Source: Candidatus Altimarinota bacterium (GTDB lineage Bacteria > Patescibacteriota > Gracilibacteria > JAUYGZ01). Taken from it: DNA of 64,000 bases. The stretch is taken from assembly GCA_029233985.1 (NCBI GenBank), contig JARGOK010000001.1, positions 433,096 to 497,095 of the forward strand, read 5' to 3'. The notes under the pieces are model-generated. The model made no database searches. It was not told the origin of the DNA and saw nothing but the letters and a program-made list of their open reading frames with translations. The position numbers and the translations under genes are program-made. Shown piece after piece: positions 16,836-23,985 of this stretch; the stretch's first letter is position 1, and every line of letters begins with the position of its first letter.

Positions 16836-17090
16836 ATGGAAACAGAACACTTTGAAATTGTTGTTGAAAAAGAAGATGGACATACTTCTTTGGTCTCACA
16901 ACTGGTTGGCCAAGGAATAACAGTTTTAGAATCAGAGGTTGTACCTGTTGACGGTGTACATCGGTTTATAATCGATGGAACCAAGACAAGTCGAGTAAAA
17001 ATTATCAGAGCTTTTATCTCAATAGGATTTGAAGTGGTTGAAGAAAATAACACTCAAACTCCCGGAACCAGCCAACAAGCCGTTGCATAA
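16836..17090 (+). CDS. Small ACT-like hypothetical protein
   Basis: This 84-aa protein reads FEIVVEKEDGHTSLVSQLVG, QGITVLESEVVP, HRFIIDGTKTSRVKIIRAFI and GFEVVEEN, an alternating strand-helix-strand pattern reminiscent of an ACT-type ligand-binding domain. No family can be named with certainty. It has its own likely -10 (ATACT near 16800) and is followed by a terminator that directly abuts queE. Confidence 0.55.
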   Translation: METEHFEIVVEKEDGHTSLVSQLVGQGITVLESEVVPVDGVHRFIIDGTKTSRVKIIRAFISIGFEVVEENNTQTPGTSQQAVA

Positions 17091-17119
17091 GGGTGAACCA
17101 GACATTAGAATGCTCTTAC

Positions 17120-17140
17120 GCTTATTCATAAGCTTTTTTT
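17120..17140 (+). terminator. Intrinsic terminator immediately before the queE start codon
   Basis: GCTTAT-TC-ATAAGC (17120-17133) followed by seven T (17134-17140) forms a compact hairpin with U-tract. The next base is the G of the queE GTG codon, so terminator and start are contiguous. It may end the 16836 transcript or act as an attenuator for the que operon. Confidence 0.65.
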
Positions 17141-17764
17141 GTGCTCTCAATCTCTGAAATTTTCGAATCTGTCCAAGGCGAAGGTCCAAGTCGAGGGAAG
17201 AATGTTGTCTTTTTGCGAACTGCTGGGTGCAACCTCAGGTGTACTTGGTGTGACACACCATATGCACTTGAATTGAAACAAGGAACACGGATGGAAACAG
17301 AGCAAGTAGTCGATAAAATCAAGAAGTGTGAACCGAAGCATATTGTGCTCACTGGTGGTGAGCCGATGATTCAACAAAAACTTTTACGTCCAGTATTTGA
17401 AAAACTCTCTGACTATTATATAGAAGTAGAAACGAATGGTGGTTTTTCGAGTGAATTGGATGAGTTTATTGACCAGTATAATTGTTCACCTAAACTGGAG
17501 GGATCTGGAAATAAAAAATACGAACTGAAACTTCTTCCTAATGAAAAGACTTGGTATAAGTTTGTGATTGATAACGAAGAGGATCTCAACGAAACGCTTG
17601 AGTACATTTCTCAATACAAGCTTCCATCTAAACGGATCCAACTCATGCCACAAGGGAAGACGAAGAAAGAGCAAGAAGAAAAAATGGAATGGGTGGAACA
17701 GGTTTCACGAGAGCATGATTTCCACTTCACTCCCCGACTTCATATCCTAAATGATTTCAGATGA
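17141..17764 (+). CDS. queE: 7-carboxy-7-deazaguanine synthase (radical SAM)
   Basis: QueE converts 6-carboxytetrahydropterin to 7-carboxy-7-deazaguanine using S-adenosylmethionine and a 4Fe-4S cluster. The start region LSISEIFESVQGEGPSRGKN and the C-x3-C-x2-C cluster motif in AGCNLRCTWCDTPYAL identify it, with TGGEPMIQ for SAM binding. It is 207 aa, a normal size. The start is GTG at 17141; an in-frame stop lies 9 nt upstream, so no earlier start is possible. It overlaps queC by 4 nt (ATGA). Confidence 0.93.
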   Translation: MLSISEIFESVQGEGPSRGKNVVFLRTAGCNLRCTWCDTPYALELKQGTRMETEQVVDKIKKCEPKHIVLTGGEPMIQQKLLRPVFEKLSDYYIEVETNGGFSSELDEFIDQYNCSPKLEGSGNKKYELKLLPNEKTWYKFVIDNEEDLNETLEYISQYKLPSKRIQLMPQGKTKKEQEEKMEWVEQVSREHDFHFTPRLHILNDFR

Positions 17765-18411
17765 CGAAGGCACTCGTTCTTTTTTCCGGAGGCCAAGACT
17801 CGACAACGTGTTTAGCGTGGGCGCTTGAAAAATACGATGAAGTGACCGCACTGACTTTTGATTATGGACAGCGTCATCGTGTAGAGATCTTACAATCGTA
17901 CAAAGTAGCGGAGCTAGCAGGAGTGAAACACGACGTGATGAAGATCGATCTCTTTTCAAAGATGAGTAAAAATGCCCTGACTCATGATGTGGAAATTGAC
18001 CCAGGTGGTAATGGCAATCTCCCCTCCACATTTGTTCCTGGGAGAAATCTGCTCTTTCTTTCTCTTGCGACAATCAAAGCCTACCAACTGGGGATGTCCG
18101 ATGTCATTACTGGTGTGTGTCAAACGGACTATAGTGGATACCCTGACTGCCGTGATGATTTCATTCAATCTCTTCAAAAATCTTGTTCATTGGCGCTCGA
18201 TAAAGAAATGACTATACACACACCACTTATGTTTATGACGAAGGCTGAAACCGTTGAGATGATAAATAAGCATGGTAAACTCGATTGGCTTGCAGAATCG
18301 CACACTTGCTATGAAGGTCAGCGTCCCGCGTGTGCGAAATGTCCTGCTTGTCTCCTCCGCCTCAAAGGGTTTGCAGAAGCTGGCATGAAAGACCCTCTTC
18401 CTTATCTCTAA
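17761..18411 (+). CDS. queC: 7-cyano-7-deazaguanine (preQ0) synthase
   Basis: QueC makes preQ0 from 7-carboxy-7-deazaguanine, ATP and ammonia. The 216-aa protein begins TKALVLFSGGQDSTTCLAWA, the PP-loop ATPase motif. The zinc site is formed by the four Cys of SHTCYEGQRPACAKCPACLL near the C-terminus. LTFDYGQRH and GVCQTDYSGYPDCRDDF are typical. It is translationally coupled to queE by the ATGA overlap. Confidence 0.96.
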   Translation: MTKALVLFSGGQDSTTCLAWALEKYDEVTALTFDYGQRHRVEILQSYKVAELAGVKHDVMKIDLFSKMSKNALTHDVEIDPGGNGNLPSTFVPGRNLLFLSLATIKAYQLGMSDVITGVCQTDYSGYPDCRDDFIQSLQKSCSLALDKEMTIHTPLMFMTKAETVEMINKHGKLDWLAESHTCYEGQRPACAKCPACLLRLKGFAEAGMKDPLPYL

Positions 18412-18422
18412 AGTTTTTTTTT

Positions 18423-18941
18423 ATGTCTGACATTCTCCTGATCCAAGGAAGCATGAATCCTTCTTCACGGACAAAGCTTGTTCTGGATGAATTTCAAAAG
18501 TACTTGAAGAAAAATAGCATGGGATCTGAAATGATAGACTTAAGAAATCTCAAGATGGAGTTTTGTGATGGTAGAGAAACTGACGAGTATTCGAAGGATC
18601 TTCAAGATGCATACTTTCAAATAAAAAATGCTCGAGTTGTCGTAATAGGAATGCCTGTGTATTGCTGGTCTGTCTCAGGTCCTCTGAAGAACTTTCTTGA
18701 TATCACCGCTGAAGCATTTGAAAAAAAGCCTATCGCTATTGCATGTAATGCTGGGAGCCCTTTTGCATATCTTGCAGCATCAGACCTCATGAAGATTTTG
18801 TCATTTGAATCCAAGGCACTTCCTCTTCAACCCATTATAAAAACTTCTGCAAAGGATTTTGAAGGACGGGAAAAACTCATTTCCCCGAAAGTCTTCGAAA
18901 AGATGGCAGAACTCTCAGACACTATATCTCAGTATTTATAA
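18423..18941 (+). CDS. NADPH-dependent FMN reductase-like flavoprotein
   Basis: The 172-aa protein has a flavodoxin-like fold: ILLIQGSMNPSSRTKLVL is the FMN phosphate loop, VVVIGMPVYCWSVSGPLKNF the second flavin-contact loop, and IAIACNAGSP a third strand. Relatives reduce FMN, quinones or azo compounds with NAD(P)H. It lies between queC and queF, 11 nt after the former and 6 nt before the latter, so it is part of the operon. It is not a known queuosine enzyme. ATG 18423 is chosen because an upstream in-frame start would lie inside queC. Confidence 0.8.
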   Translation: MSDILLIQGSMNPSSRTKLVLDEFQKYLKKNSMGSEMIDLRNLKMEFCDGRETDEYSKDLQDAYFQIKNARVVVIGMPVYCWSVSGPLKNFLDITAEAFEKKPIAIACNAGSPFAYLAASDLMKILSFESKALPLQPIIKTSAKDFEGREKLISPKVFEKMAELSDTISQYL

Positions 18942-18947
18942 AATTCT

Positions 18948-19415
18948 ATGAAATCAAACGACCTCTATATCGAAGGAAAAGATTTTGATCAAATTAATAT
19001 TCAAACAATCAGCGCCGAGCTGAAGGAAAAGGCTCCACTGGAAACCTTTGGCTTCCAAACAATGAAACCAAATGGTGAACATTGGATTAGTATTTCTACT
19101 CCTGAGTTTACTGGTATCTGTCCTTTTTCAAACTATCCAGATTTTGGGTCGATTACGATTGCCTATGTTCCAAATGAACTTTGTCTAGAGCTCAAGTCTT
19201 TTAAGCTTTATATAAATGCCTTTCGTGATGTGAAAATCTTTCACGAAAGTCTGACCGAACTCATCTTTCATGACTTTATGGAAGTCGTGAAACCCAAAAA
19301 ATCTGCTATCATTATTGATATGAATGTACGAGGAAATGTAAAAACTGTCTGTCGGAAATATTATAAATGCTCAGCCAATGACGTAGAGTACCACTTCCAA
19401 AGTGCTCAAGGATAA
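18948..19415 (+). CDS. queF: NADPH-dependent 7-cyano-7-deazaguanine reductase (preQ1 synthase)
   Basis: QueF reduces preQ0 to preQ1, the base inserted into tRNA anticodons for queuosine. The 155-aa protein is the short unimodular type. PEFTGICPFSNYPDFGSITI contains the catalytic Cys and following Asp, and LELKSFKLYINAFRD and FHE supply the nucleotide and Glu contacts. It closes the queE-queC-flavoprotein-queF operon. Its last 45 nt overlap convergent pgpA. Confidence 0.92.
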   Translation: MKSNDLYIEGKDFDQINIQTISAELKEKAPLETFGFQTMKPNGEHWISISTPEFTGICPFSNYPDFGSITIAYVPNELCLELKSFKLYINAFRDVKIFHESLTELIFHDFMEVVKPKKSAIIIDMNVRGNVKTVCRKYYKCSANDVEYHFQSAQG

Positions 19416-19820
19416 AAAAGCCATCAAGACATCATCAGTCATGACTGCAAATCCACCTGTTTTTTTATCATAAACTGATGCAGGCCAAAGCTTGGCAACA
19501 TCAAATATTCTAAAGAGAACAAAGCCAGCTACCCACTGCCACCAGAGAGCAGGGAGAAAGAGACAGGTAATCATCATCCCAACGAGTTCGTCAATGACGA
19601 TAAAGTGTGGGTCGTGAACTCTTCCATTTTTTTCAATCTGATCAGATAAAACTACACCTAGAATGAATGTGAGGAAAATAATGGCAAGCTTTATTTCAAT
19701 ACTTAAGCCTGGCCAAAAAAAGAACAGAAAAATTCCTGCGGCAAGTGATCCCCAGCTAGCAGAAAAAGGCTTGATATATCCCGTTCCAAAGAGTGAGACG
19801 ATGGCTTTTTGTATGATCAT
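19371..19820 (-). CDS. pgpA: Phosphatidylglycerophosphatase A
   Basis: PgpA removes phosphate from phosphatidylglycerophosphate to give phosphatidylglycerol in the membrane. The 149-aa protein shows GTGYIKPFSASWGS, HDPHFIVIDELVGMM, FRIFDVAKLWPASV and GGFAVMTDDVLMAF, the conserved acidic motifs of the family, with several hydrophobic segments. The usual P-A-P-G near the N-terminus is PFSAS here. Its ATG shares one base with the TAA of the upstream reductase gene (TAATG), so translation is probably coupled. Confidence 0.9.
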   Translation of the reverse strand: MIIQKAIVSLFGTGYIKPFSASWGSLAAGIFLFFFWPGLSIEIKLAIIFLTFILGVVLSDQIEKNGRVHDPHFIVIDELVGMMITCLFLPALWWQWVAGFVLFRIFDVAKLWPASVYDKKTGGFAVMTDDVLMAFLSLSTLEVVLYVIG

Positions 19821-20347
19821 TATTTTTTTTGGTAATGAAGCAAAAGAGTTCCTGATGAATTGAGAACCACAGTTTTTTTAAGCTTCCATTTTTCTTGTTC
19901 GATAAAAGAAGGACCGCTGAGGAGATTGAGACCTTTACCTTCGAAGTGAGGTTCGATAGTGAGATAAATATCTGAGAGTATTTTTTCTTTGAGAAACCAG
20001 TGATAGATCTCTGATCCTCCGAGAATAGTAATCGTTTTATACTGAAGGATATCACAGAGATTGATCAGATCGTCTTTTCGGTCATTGAAGAAATGTACGT
20101 TGTCTCTTTTGATTTGGATCCCCTTTATCTGTTGAGTGAAGACAATATGAGGCTTGCTCAGTGGTCCTATCTCAGCATGCTTTTCATATGTTTTGCGACC
20201 TACAATCAAAACATCACTATCATTTATCATCTTTTTAAGCCATTTTTGGTCTTCATCACTCGAAAATGGCAAAAAAGACCCATTTCCATCAGTAATCTTC
20301 CCATTAAGTGTTGTTCCAGCTACCATAAGAAATCGCTGTGCTGACAT
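19820..20347 (-). CDS. Dihydrofolate reductase / RibD C-terminal family protein
   Basis: The 175-aa protein has the DHFR/RibD-C fold: LMVAGTTLNGKITDGNGSF, DVLIVGRKTYEKH, HIVFTQQ, ITILGGSEIYHWFL and DIYLTIEPHFEGKGLNLL. The GGSEIY loop binds NADPH. The pattern is closer to RibD-C-type reductases than to canonical FolA, so whether it reduces dihydrofolate or a pyrimidine is open. It is divergent from the DoxX-like gene. Confidence 0.8.
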   Translation of the reverse strand: MSAQRFLMVAGTTLNGKITDGNGSFLPFSSDEDQKWLKKMINDSDVLIVGRKTYEKHAEIGPLSKPHIVFTQQIKGIQIKRDNVHFFNDRKDDLINLCDILQYKTITILGGSEIYHWFLKEKILSDIYLTIEPHFEGKGLNLLSGPSFIEQEKWKLKKTVVLNSSGTLLLHYQKK

Positions 20348-20353
20348 TGTGAC

Positions 20354-20382
20354 TTGAGTGATGGGATATAATTGAGCATAAT
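20354..20382 (+). promoter_or_regulatory. Promoter of the DoxX-like gene
   Basis: TTGAGT at 20354-20359, a 17-bp spacer and CATAAT at 20377-20382 lie 33 nt before ATG 20415 in the divergent intergenic space. Confidence 0.5.
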
Positions 20383-20414
20383 GACACTGTTACTTTACTC
20401 TTTATTTCATTCAA

Positions 20415-20822
20415 ATGGAATTTCTCTTAAAAGGTCGTGCTTCTTGGCCAACACAGATGATTGTGTGGTTTTTTGCAGCATACTGTGCCTTCGTTATGGT
20501 TGGTTCAGGATTTGGAAAAGTTATGGCTCCTGAAGCCTTTGGAAGCTATCCTATCTGGCTCATGTGGATCGTTGGACTTATAGAGGTTGTTGGTCCTCTA
20601 ATGATGTTTGTTCCCCGAACAAGCTTTTATGGTGCAGCTCCTGTAGCTGTTGTAATGGCTGTTGCTAGCTACCATGCTATGTCATTCATGGAAGTCACAA
20701 CATTCCTTGGATACATGCAAATGCCCCCAACGATAGCAGCCATATTGGCTCTTATCGTCGCTATTGTGATGAGACCTGACTGCTTACGAAAAAAAGCACC
20801 TATCATCAAGGTGTCTGTATAG
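20415..20822 (+). CDS. DoxX-like four-helix membrane protein
   Basis: The 135-aa protein has four predicted membrane helices (about 15-38, 45-68, 72-92, 97-118). The GSGFGKVMAPEAFGSYPIW and GLIEVVGPLMMF pattern is that of the DoxX/DoxX-like family. Such proteins are small quinone- or redox-associated membrane proteins with poorly known roles. It has its own promoter and terminator. Confidence 0.75.
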   Translation: MEFLLKGRASWPTQMIVWFFAAYCAFVMVGSGFGKVMAPEAFGSYPIWLMWIVGLIEVVGPLMMFVPRTSFYGAAPVAVVMAVASYHAMSFMEVTTFLGYMQMPPTIAAILALIVAIVMRPDCLRKKAPIIKVSV

Positions 20823-20840
20823 AAGATCCAACTCTCAAAG

Positions 20841-20867
20841 GCCTTCCAACGTACCGGAGGGCTTTTT
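20841..20867 (+). terminator. Intrinsic terminator after the DoxX-like gene
   Basis: GCCTTCC (20841-20847) pairs with GGAGGGC (20856-20862) with one G-U pair, followed by TTTTT. The T-run overlaps the stop codon of the convergent 46-aa ORF. Confidence 0.7.
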
Positions 20868-21006
20868 AGAGCACTCCGATATTCTTAAAAGCGTCACGTG
20901 ATTGATAAGCAATACTATCAATTGGGATCTCTCCCGTTTCTTGATAGCTCACCAGCCCAGTAGTAGCACGGATCATTTCTGAAAAGAGACGAAGAAGTTT
21001 GTCCAT
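20866..21006 (-). CDS. Small hypothetical protein (46 aa)
   Basis: An ATG at 21006 on the minus strand opens 46 codons: MDKLLRLFSEMIRATTGLVS, YQETGEIPIDSIAYQSRD, AFKNIGVL. The composition is protein-like, with an amphipathic N-terminal helix. A strong promoter lies directly upstream (21044-21072), which makes an accidental frame less likely. No family is recognised. Confidence 0.55.
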   Translation of the reverse strand: MDKLLRLFSEMIRATTGLVSYQETGEIPIDSIAYQSRDAFKNIGVL

Positions 21007-21043
21007 ATGAAATATTTTTATTTATATTTTTTTATTTCGCACT

Positions 21044-21072
21044 ATAGTAACAGAATTCGCATAAAATATCAA
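21044..21072 (-). promoter_or_regulatory. Promoter of the 46-aa gene
   Basis: On the minus strand TTGATA (21072-21067), a 17-bp spacer and TACTAT (21049-21044) stand about 38 nt before the ATG. Confidence 0.55.
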
Positions 21073-21125
21073 TATTGTGAGCCTTGTCTAGCTCTGTTAG
21101 GGTGGTGTTATCTTATATATAAAAT

Positions 21126-21548
21126 ATGCAGTATTGGCTATTTAAGAGTGAACCAGGTTGCTGGTCCTGGGATGATCAGAAAGCAAAAGGCCAGGAAGGT
21201 GAGCCTTGGGATGGCGTCAGGAACTATCAGGCACGAAACAATATGATGAAAATGAAGAAAGGTGATTTGGGGTTTTTCTATCATAGTCAAAAACAACGTC
21301 TTATTGTAGGGGTAGTAGAAATTATCAAAGAGCACTATCTCGACTACACTGCAGAAGGTGATGATCGATGGCAAATGGTGGACATAAAAGCTGTTGCTGA
21401 TCTAAAGAAACCTGTGAACTTAAGAGAGATCAAAGAACATCCTGACTTGGAAACGATGTCACTCGTAAAACAAGGGAGACTCTCAGTTGGAGCAGTAACC
21501 AAAAAAGAATTTCAAACAATACTCAAACTCGGAGACACCAATATTTAA
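21126..21548 (+). CDS. EVE-domain protein
   Basis: The 140-aa protein is a single EVE domain: QYWLFKSEPGCWSWDD at the start, WDGVRNYQARNNMMKMKKGD, LGFFYHSQKQRLIVGVVEII and SLVKQGRLSVGAVTKKEF. EVE domains belong to the PUA/YTH-like superfamily and bind modified bases in DNA or RNA. It stands alone, not fused to a nuclease, and no restriction system is adjacent. Confidence 0.92.
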   Translation: MQYWLFKSEPGCWSWDDQKAKGQEGEPWDGVRNYQARNNMMKMKKGDLGFFYHSQKQRLIVGVVEIIKEHYLDYTAEGDDRWQMVDIKAVADLKKPVNLREIKEHPDLETMSLVKQGRLSVGAVTKKEFQTILKLGDTNI

Positions 21549-21567
21549 TTATTCATAACACATTCTT

Positions 21568-22026
21568 ATGGAAGGAAAATCATTCCCAGCATTCACACTT
21601 CTCGATCAGACTGAAAAAAGTTGGAGCAAAAAAGATTTTGAAGGAATTTGGACGGTCTTGTATGCTTATCCAAAAGACATGACTTCTGGTTGTACTATTG
21701 AGGCTCATGACTTTACAAAAAACTTGAAAAAATTTCAAAAATTAAGTGCTCAGGTTTTGGGTATTAGCCCTGACGATATAAAGAGTCATAATAAATTTTG
21801 TGATAAAGATGGGATCACGTTTCCTCTTCTCTCTGACCCTGAAAAGAAACTGTTGAGCACCTTAGGGATTTGGATAGAGAAATCTATGTACGGGAGAAAA
21901 TATATGGGAGTAAATCGTTCTACCTGGATCATCAGCCCTACTGGGAAAATTGTAAAAGAGTGGAACAAAGTGAAAGTGCCAGGCCATGTGGATGAAGTCT
22001 TGGAAACACTCAAGAGTTCACAATAA
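21568..22026 (+). CDS. bcp: Thiol peroxidase of the Bcp/PrxQ type
   Basis: The 152-aa peroxiredoxin carries the peroxidatic site YPKDMTSGCTIEAHDF. The usual T-P-G-C is T-S-G-C here. GISPDDIKSHNKFCDKDGI supplies further family residues and a second Cys that could resolve the disulfide. NRSTWIISPTGKIVKEW is the C-terminal part. It reduces hydroperoxides in the cytoplasm with thioredoxin-type electron donors. Confidence 0.92.
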   Translation: MEGKSFPAFTLLDQTEKSWSKKDFEGIWTVLYAYPKDMTSGCTIEAHDFTKNLKKFQKLSAQVLGISPDDIKSHNKFCDKDGITFPLLSDPEKKLLSTLGIWIEKSMYGRKYMGVNRSTWIISPTGKIVKEWNKVKVPGHVDEVLETLKSSQ

Positions 22027-22048
22027 ATAATGGCTATCAAATATTCAG

Positions 22049-22085
22049 ATGAAAGCTGGACCCATAAACCCAGCCTTCATTTGTT
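22049..22085 (+). terminator. Intrinsic terminator after bcp
   Basis: ATGAAAGCTGG (22049-22059) pairs with CCAGCCTTCAT (about 22069-22079) with one mismatch, followed by TTTG. Its presence shows that an in-frame ATG at 22049 is not the ispG start. Confidence 0.6.
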
Positions 22086-22111
22086 ATGTTTATCTGCTAT
22101 ACTCCAACCCT

Positions 22112-23323
22112 ATGAAAACCAACTCTATTCAAATCGGTTCTCTTCAGCTTGGAGGCGAAAACCCAATTCGTATTCAATCGATGACCAACACCCCAACAGC
22201 AGATATTGACGCGACTGTTGGACAAATCGTTGAACTTTTCAAAGCTGGTTCTGAGCTAGTAAGAATCACTGTGAATGATAGCAAGGCGTCAGAAGCTGTT
22301 CCTCTGATTCGTAGGAAGCTTGAAGAAATGAAACTAATGATCCCCCTCATTGGGGATTTTCATTTTAATGGACACATCCTCTTGTGTAGATTTCCTGAGA
22401 TGGCGCAAGCATTGGATAAATGGAGGATCAATCCTGGAAATGTGGGAATGGGAAAGAAGCGTGATGAGAACTTTGAAAAGATTATTCAGCTGGCAGTACA
22501 GTATGAGAAGCCCATTCGAATTGGAGTGAATGCTGGATCACTTGACCAGGAACTTTTGGCAAAAATGATGGATGCAAATGCTTCGATCATGGTTCCAATT
22601 TCAGACGAAGAAGTATTGATTGAAGCCATGGTGAAGAGTGCTCTGCAATCTGCTTCGTTAGCAGAAAAGATTGGCATGAATGAAGAGAATATTATTATCA
22701 GCGTGAAAATGTCAGAAGTGAAGAGTATGGTGAAGGCTTATGAACTCCTTGATAAAAAGCTTGGTGAACTTGGAAAAGCATACCCACTTCACCTAGGACT
22801 TACTGAAGCTGGCTCAGGGATTCAAGGACTGGTCTCGAGCTCAGCTGCACTTGGGATTCTTTTGAATAAAGGTATTGGAGATACTATTCGAATCTCACTG
22901 ACTCCGTCCCCTGCTGGGAATCGAACTGATGAAGTGGAAGCCTGCAAGCAACTCTTACAATCACTTGGTCTACGTTCGTTTTCTCCGAAGGTGACAAGTT
23001 GCCCAGGTTGTGGGAGGACCGACAACAAACGGTATCAAGAATTGGCTGAAGAAGTGAAGAAATATATTGAAGAACAAATGCCAGTGTGGAAAGAAAAATA
23101 TCTTGGGGTTGAGAATATGAAAGTAGCAATAATGGGATGTGTCGTAAATGGACCAGGTGAATCAAAAGCCGCTGATATTGGTATTAGTCTTCCTGGAAGC
23201 AGTGAGGAACCGGTAGCAGAAATATTTCAAAATGGAGTTTCAATAAAAAAATTGAAAGACTGTGATATTTCTCAAGAATTTAAAAAAAGCATTCTCAAAT
23301 ATATTCAGAATACTTACGCATAG
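22112..23323 (+). CDS. ispG: 4-hydroxy-3-methylbut-2-en-1-yl diphosphate synthase (IspG)
   Basis: IspG converts MEcPP to HMBPP in the non-mevalonate isoprenoid pathway using a 4Fe-4S cluster. The 403-aa protein starts MKTNSIQIGSLQLGGENPIR. RIQSMTNT and DFHFN belong to the TIM barrel. The cluster Cys residues are in TSCPGCGRTDNKRY and AIMGCVVNGPGES. ATG 22112 is chosen because the ATG at 22049 is inside a terminator. A TATACT at 22098-22103 would give a nearly leaderless mRNA. The 3' end overlaps convergent pgl by 10 nt. Confidence 0.95.
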   Translation: MKTNSIQIGSLQLGGENPIRIQSMTNTPTADIDATVGQIVELFKAGSELVRITVNDSKASEAVPLIRRKLEEMKLMIPLIGDFHFNGHILLCRFPEMAQALDKWRINPGNVGMGKKRDENFEKIIQLAVQYEKPIRIGVNAGSLDQELLAKMMDANASIMVPISDEEVLIEAMVKSALQSASLAEKIGMNEENIIISVKMSEVKSMVKAYELLDKKLGELGKAYPLHLGLTEAGSGIQGLVSSSAALGILLNKGIGDTIRISLTPSPAGNRTDEVEACKQLLQSLGLRSFSPKVTSCPGCGRTDNKRYQELAEEVKKYIEEQMPVWKEKYLGVENMKVAIMGCVVNGPGESKAADIGISLPGSSEEPVAEIFQNGVSIKKLKDCDISQEFKKSILKYIQNTYA

Positions 23324-23985
23324 TCTCCAAAAAACACCTTTGTCTTCTCAAGTTGAAATATTCTTTTTGCTGGTAATTGAGAATCAGGTTCTTGTATTCT
23401 TTGAAGAATATTTTCCTTTGTTTTTCCTTTCACCAAGAACAGTATTTCTCTCGAACTCTCAAGAGCTGGATAAGTCAGTGTGAGTCGATCAGGAACCGGA
23501 TGCCCCTTACTCGAATGTCCAACCCACCGCGTTTCTTCTGTGAGTAGTGGATCAGCTGGGAAGAGTGAGGCAGTATGTCCATCAGCGCCTAAGCCAAGAA
23601 GTATCAGATCAAAGAATTGTTTATCTAAAGAATCCAAACTCCGTTCATACATATCAAGTGCTTCATAAATAGTAAGACTGCAGTTGAAGTTGACCCATTT
23701 TGCTGGAGGTGAAGGAAATTTAGCAATGAGTTCGTTAGTAATTAATCGATAATTTGAATGTTCGTTTTCAGCAGAAACATATCTTTCGTCCACGAGATAT
23801 ATTTCAACTTGTGTCCAATCGACCTGATCTGATGCGGCGAGTCTTTTGTAAATTGGCCCGGGTGTTGATCCTCCACTTACTGCCATTCGGAACAGTCCTT
23901 TCTTTTTTTTTATACTATCAAGAATATGATCGACGACCGTCTTTACAAATTTATTTTCACTCTGAAGGGTTATGATTTTATTCAT
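23314..23985 (-). CDS. pgl: 6-phosphogluconolactonase
   Basis: This enzyme hydrolyses 6-phosphogluconolactone, the second oxidative pentose-phosphate step. The 223-aa protein has MAVSGGSTPGPIYKRL, EIYLVDERYVSAENEHSNYR and LGLGADGHTASLFPADP, all typical of the DevB/SOL family. The start is ATG 23985; the upstream in-frame TTG at 24000 is less likely. It overlaps the end of zwf by 8 nt and follows it in the same direction. Confidence 0.93.
   Translation of the reverse strand: MNKIITLQSENKFVKTVVDHILDSIKKKKGLFRMAVSGGSTPGPIYKRLAASDQVDWTQVEIYLVDERYVSAENEHSNYRLITNELIAKFPSPPAKWVNFNCSLTIYEALDMYERSLDSLDKQFFDLILLGLGADGHTASLFPADPLLTEETRWVGHSSKGHPVPDRLTLTYPALESSREILFLVKGKTKENILQRIQEPDSQLPAKRIFQLEKTKVFFGDYA

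Noticed and set aside
17091-17140. Possible preQ1 riboswitch before queE
   Set aside because: No preQ1-I loop or A-rich tail and no preQ1-II pattern could be matched; only a terminator-like hairpin is present.
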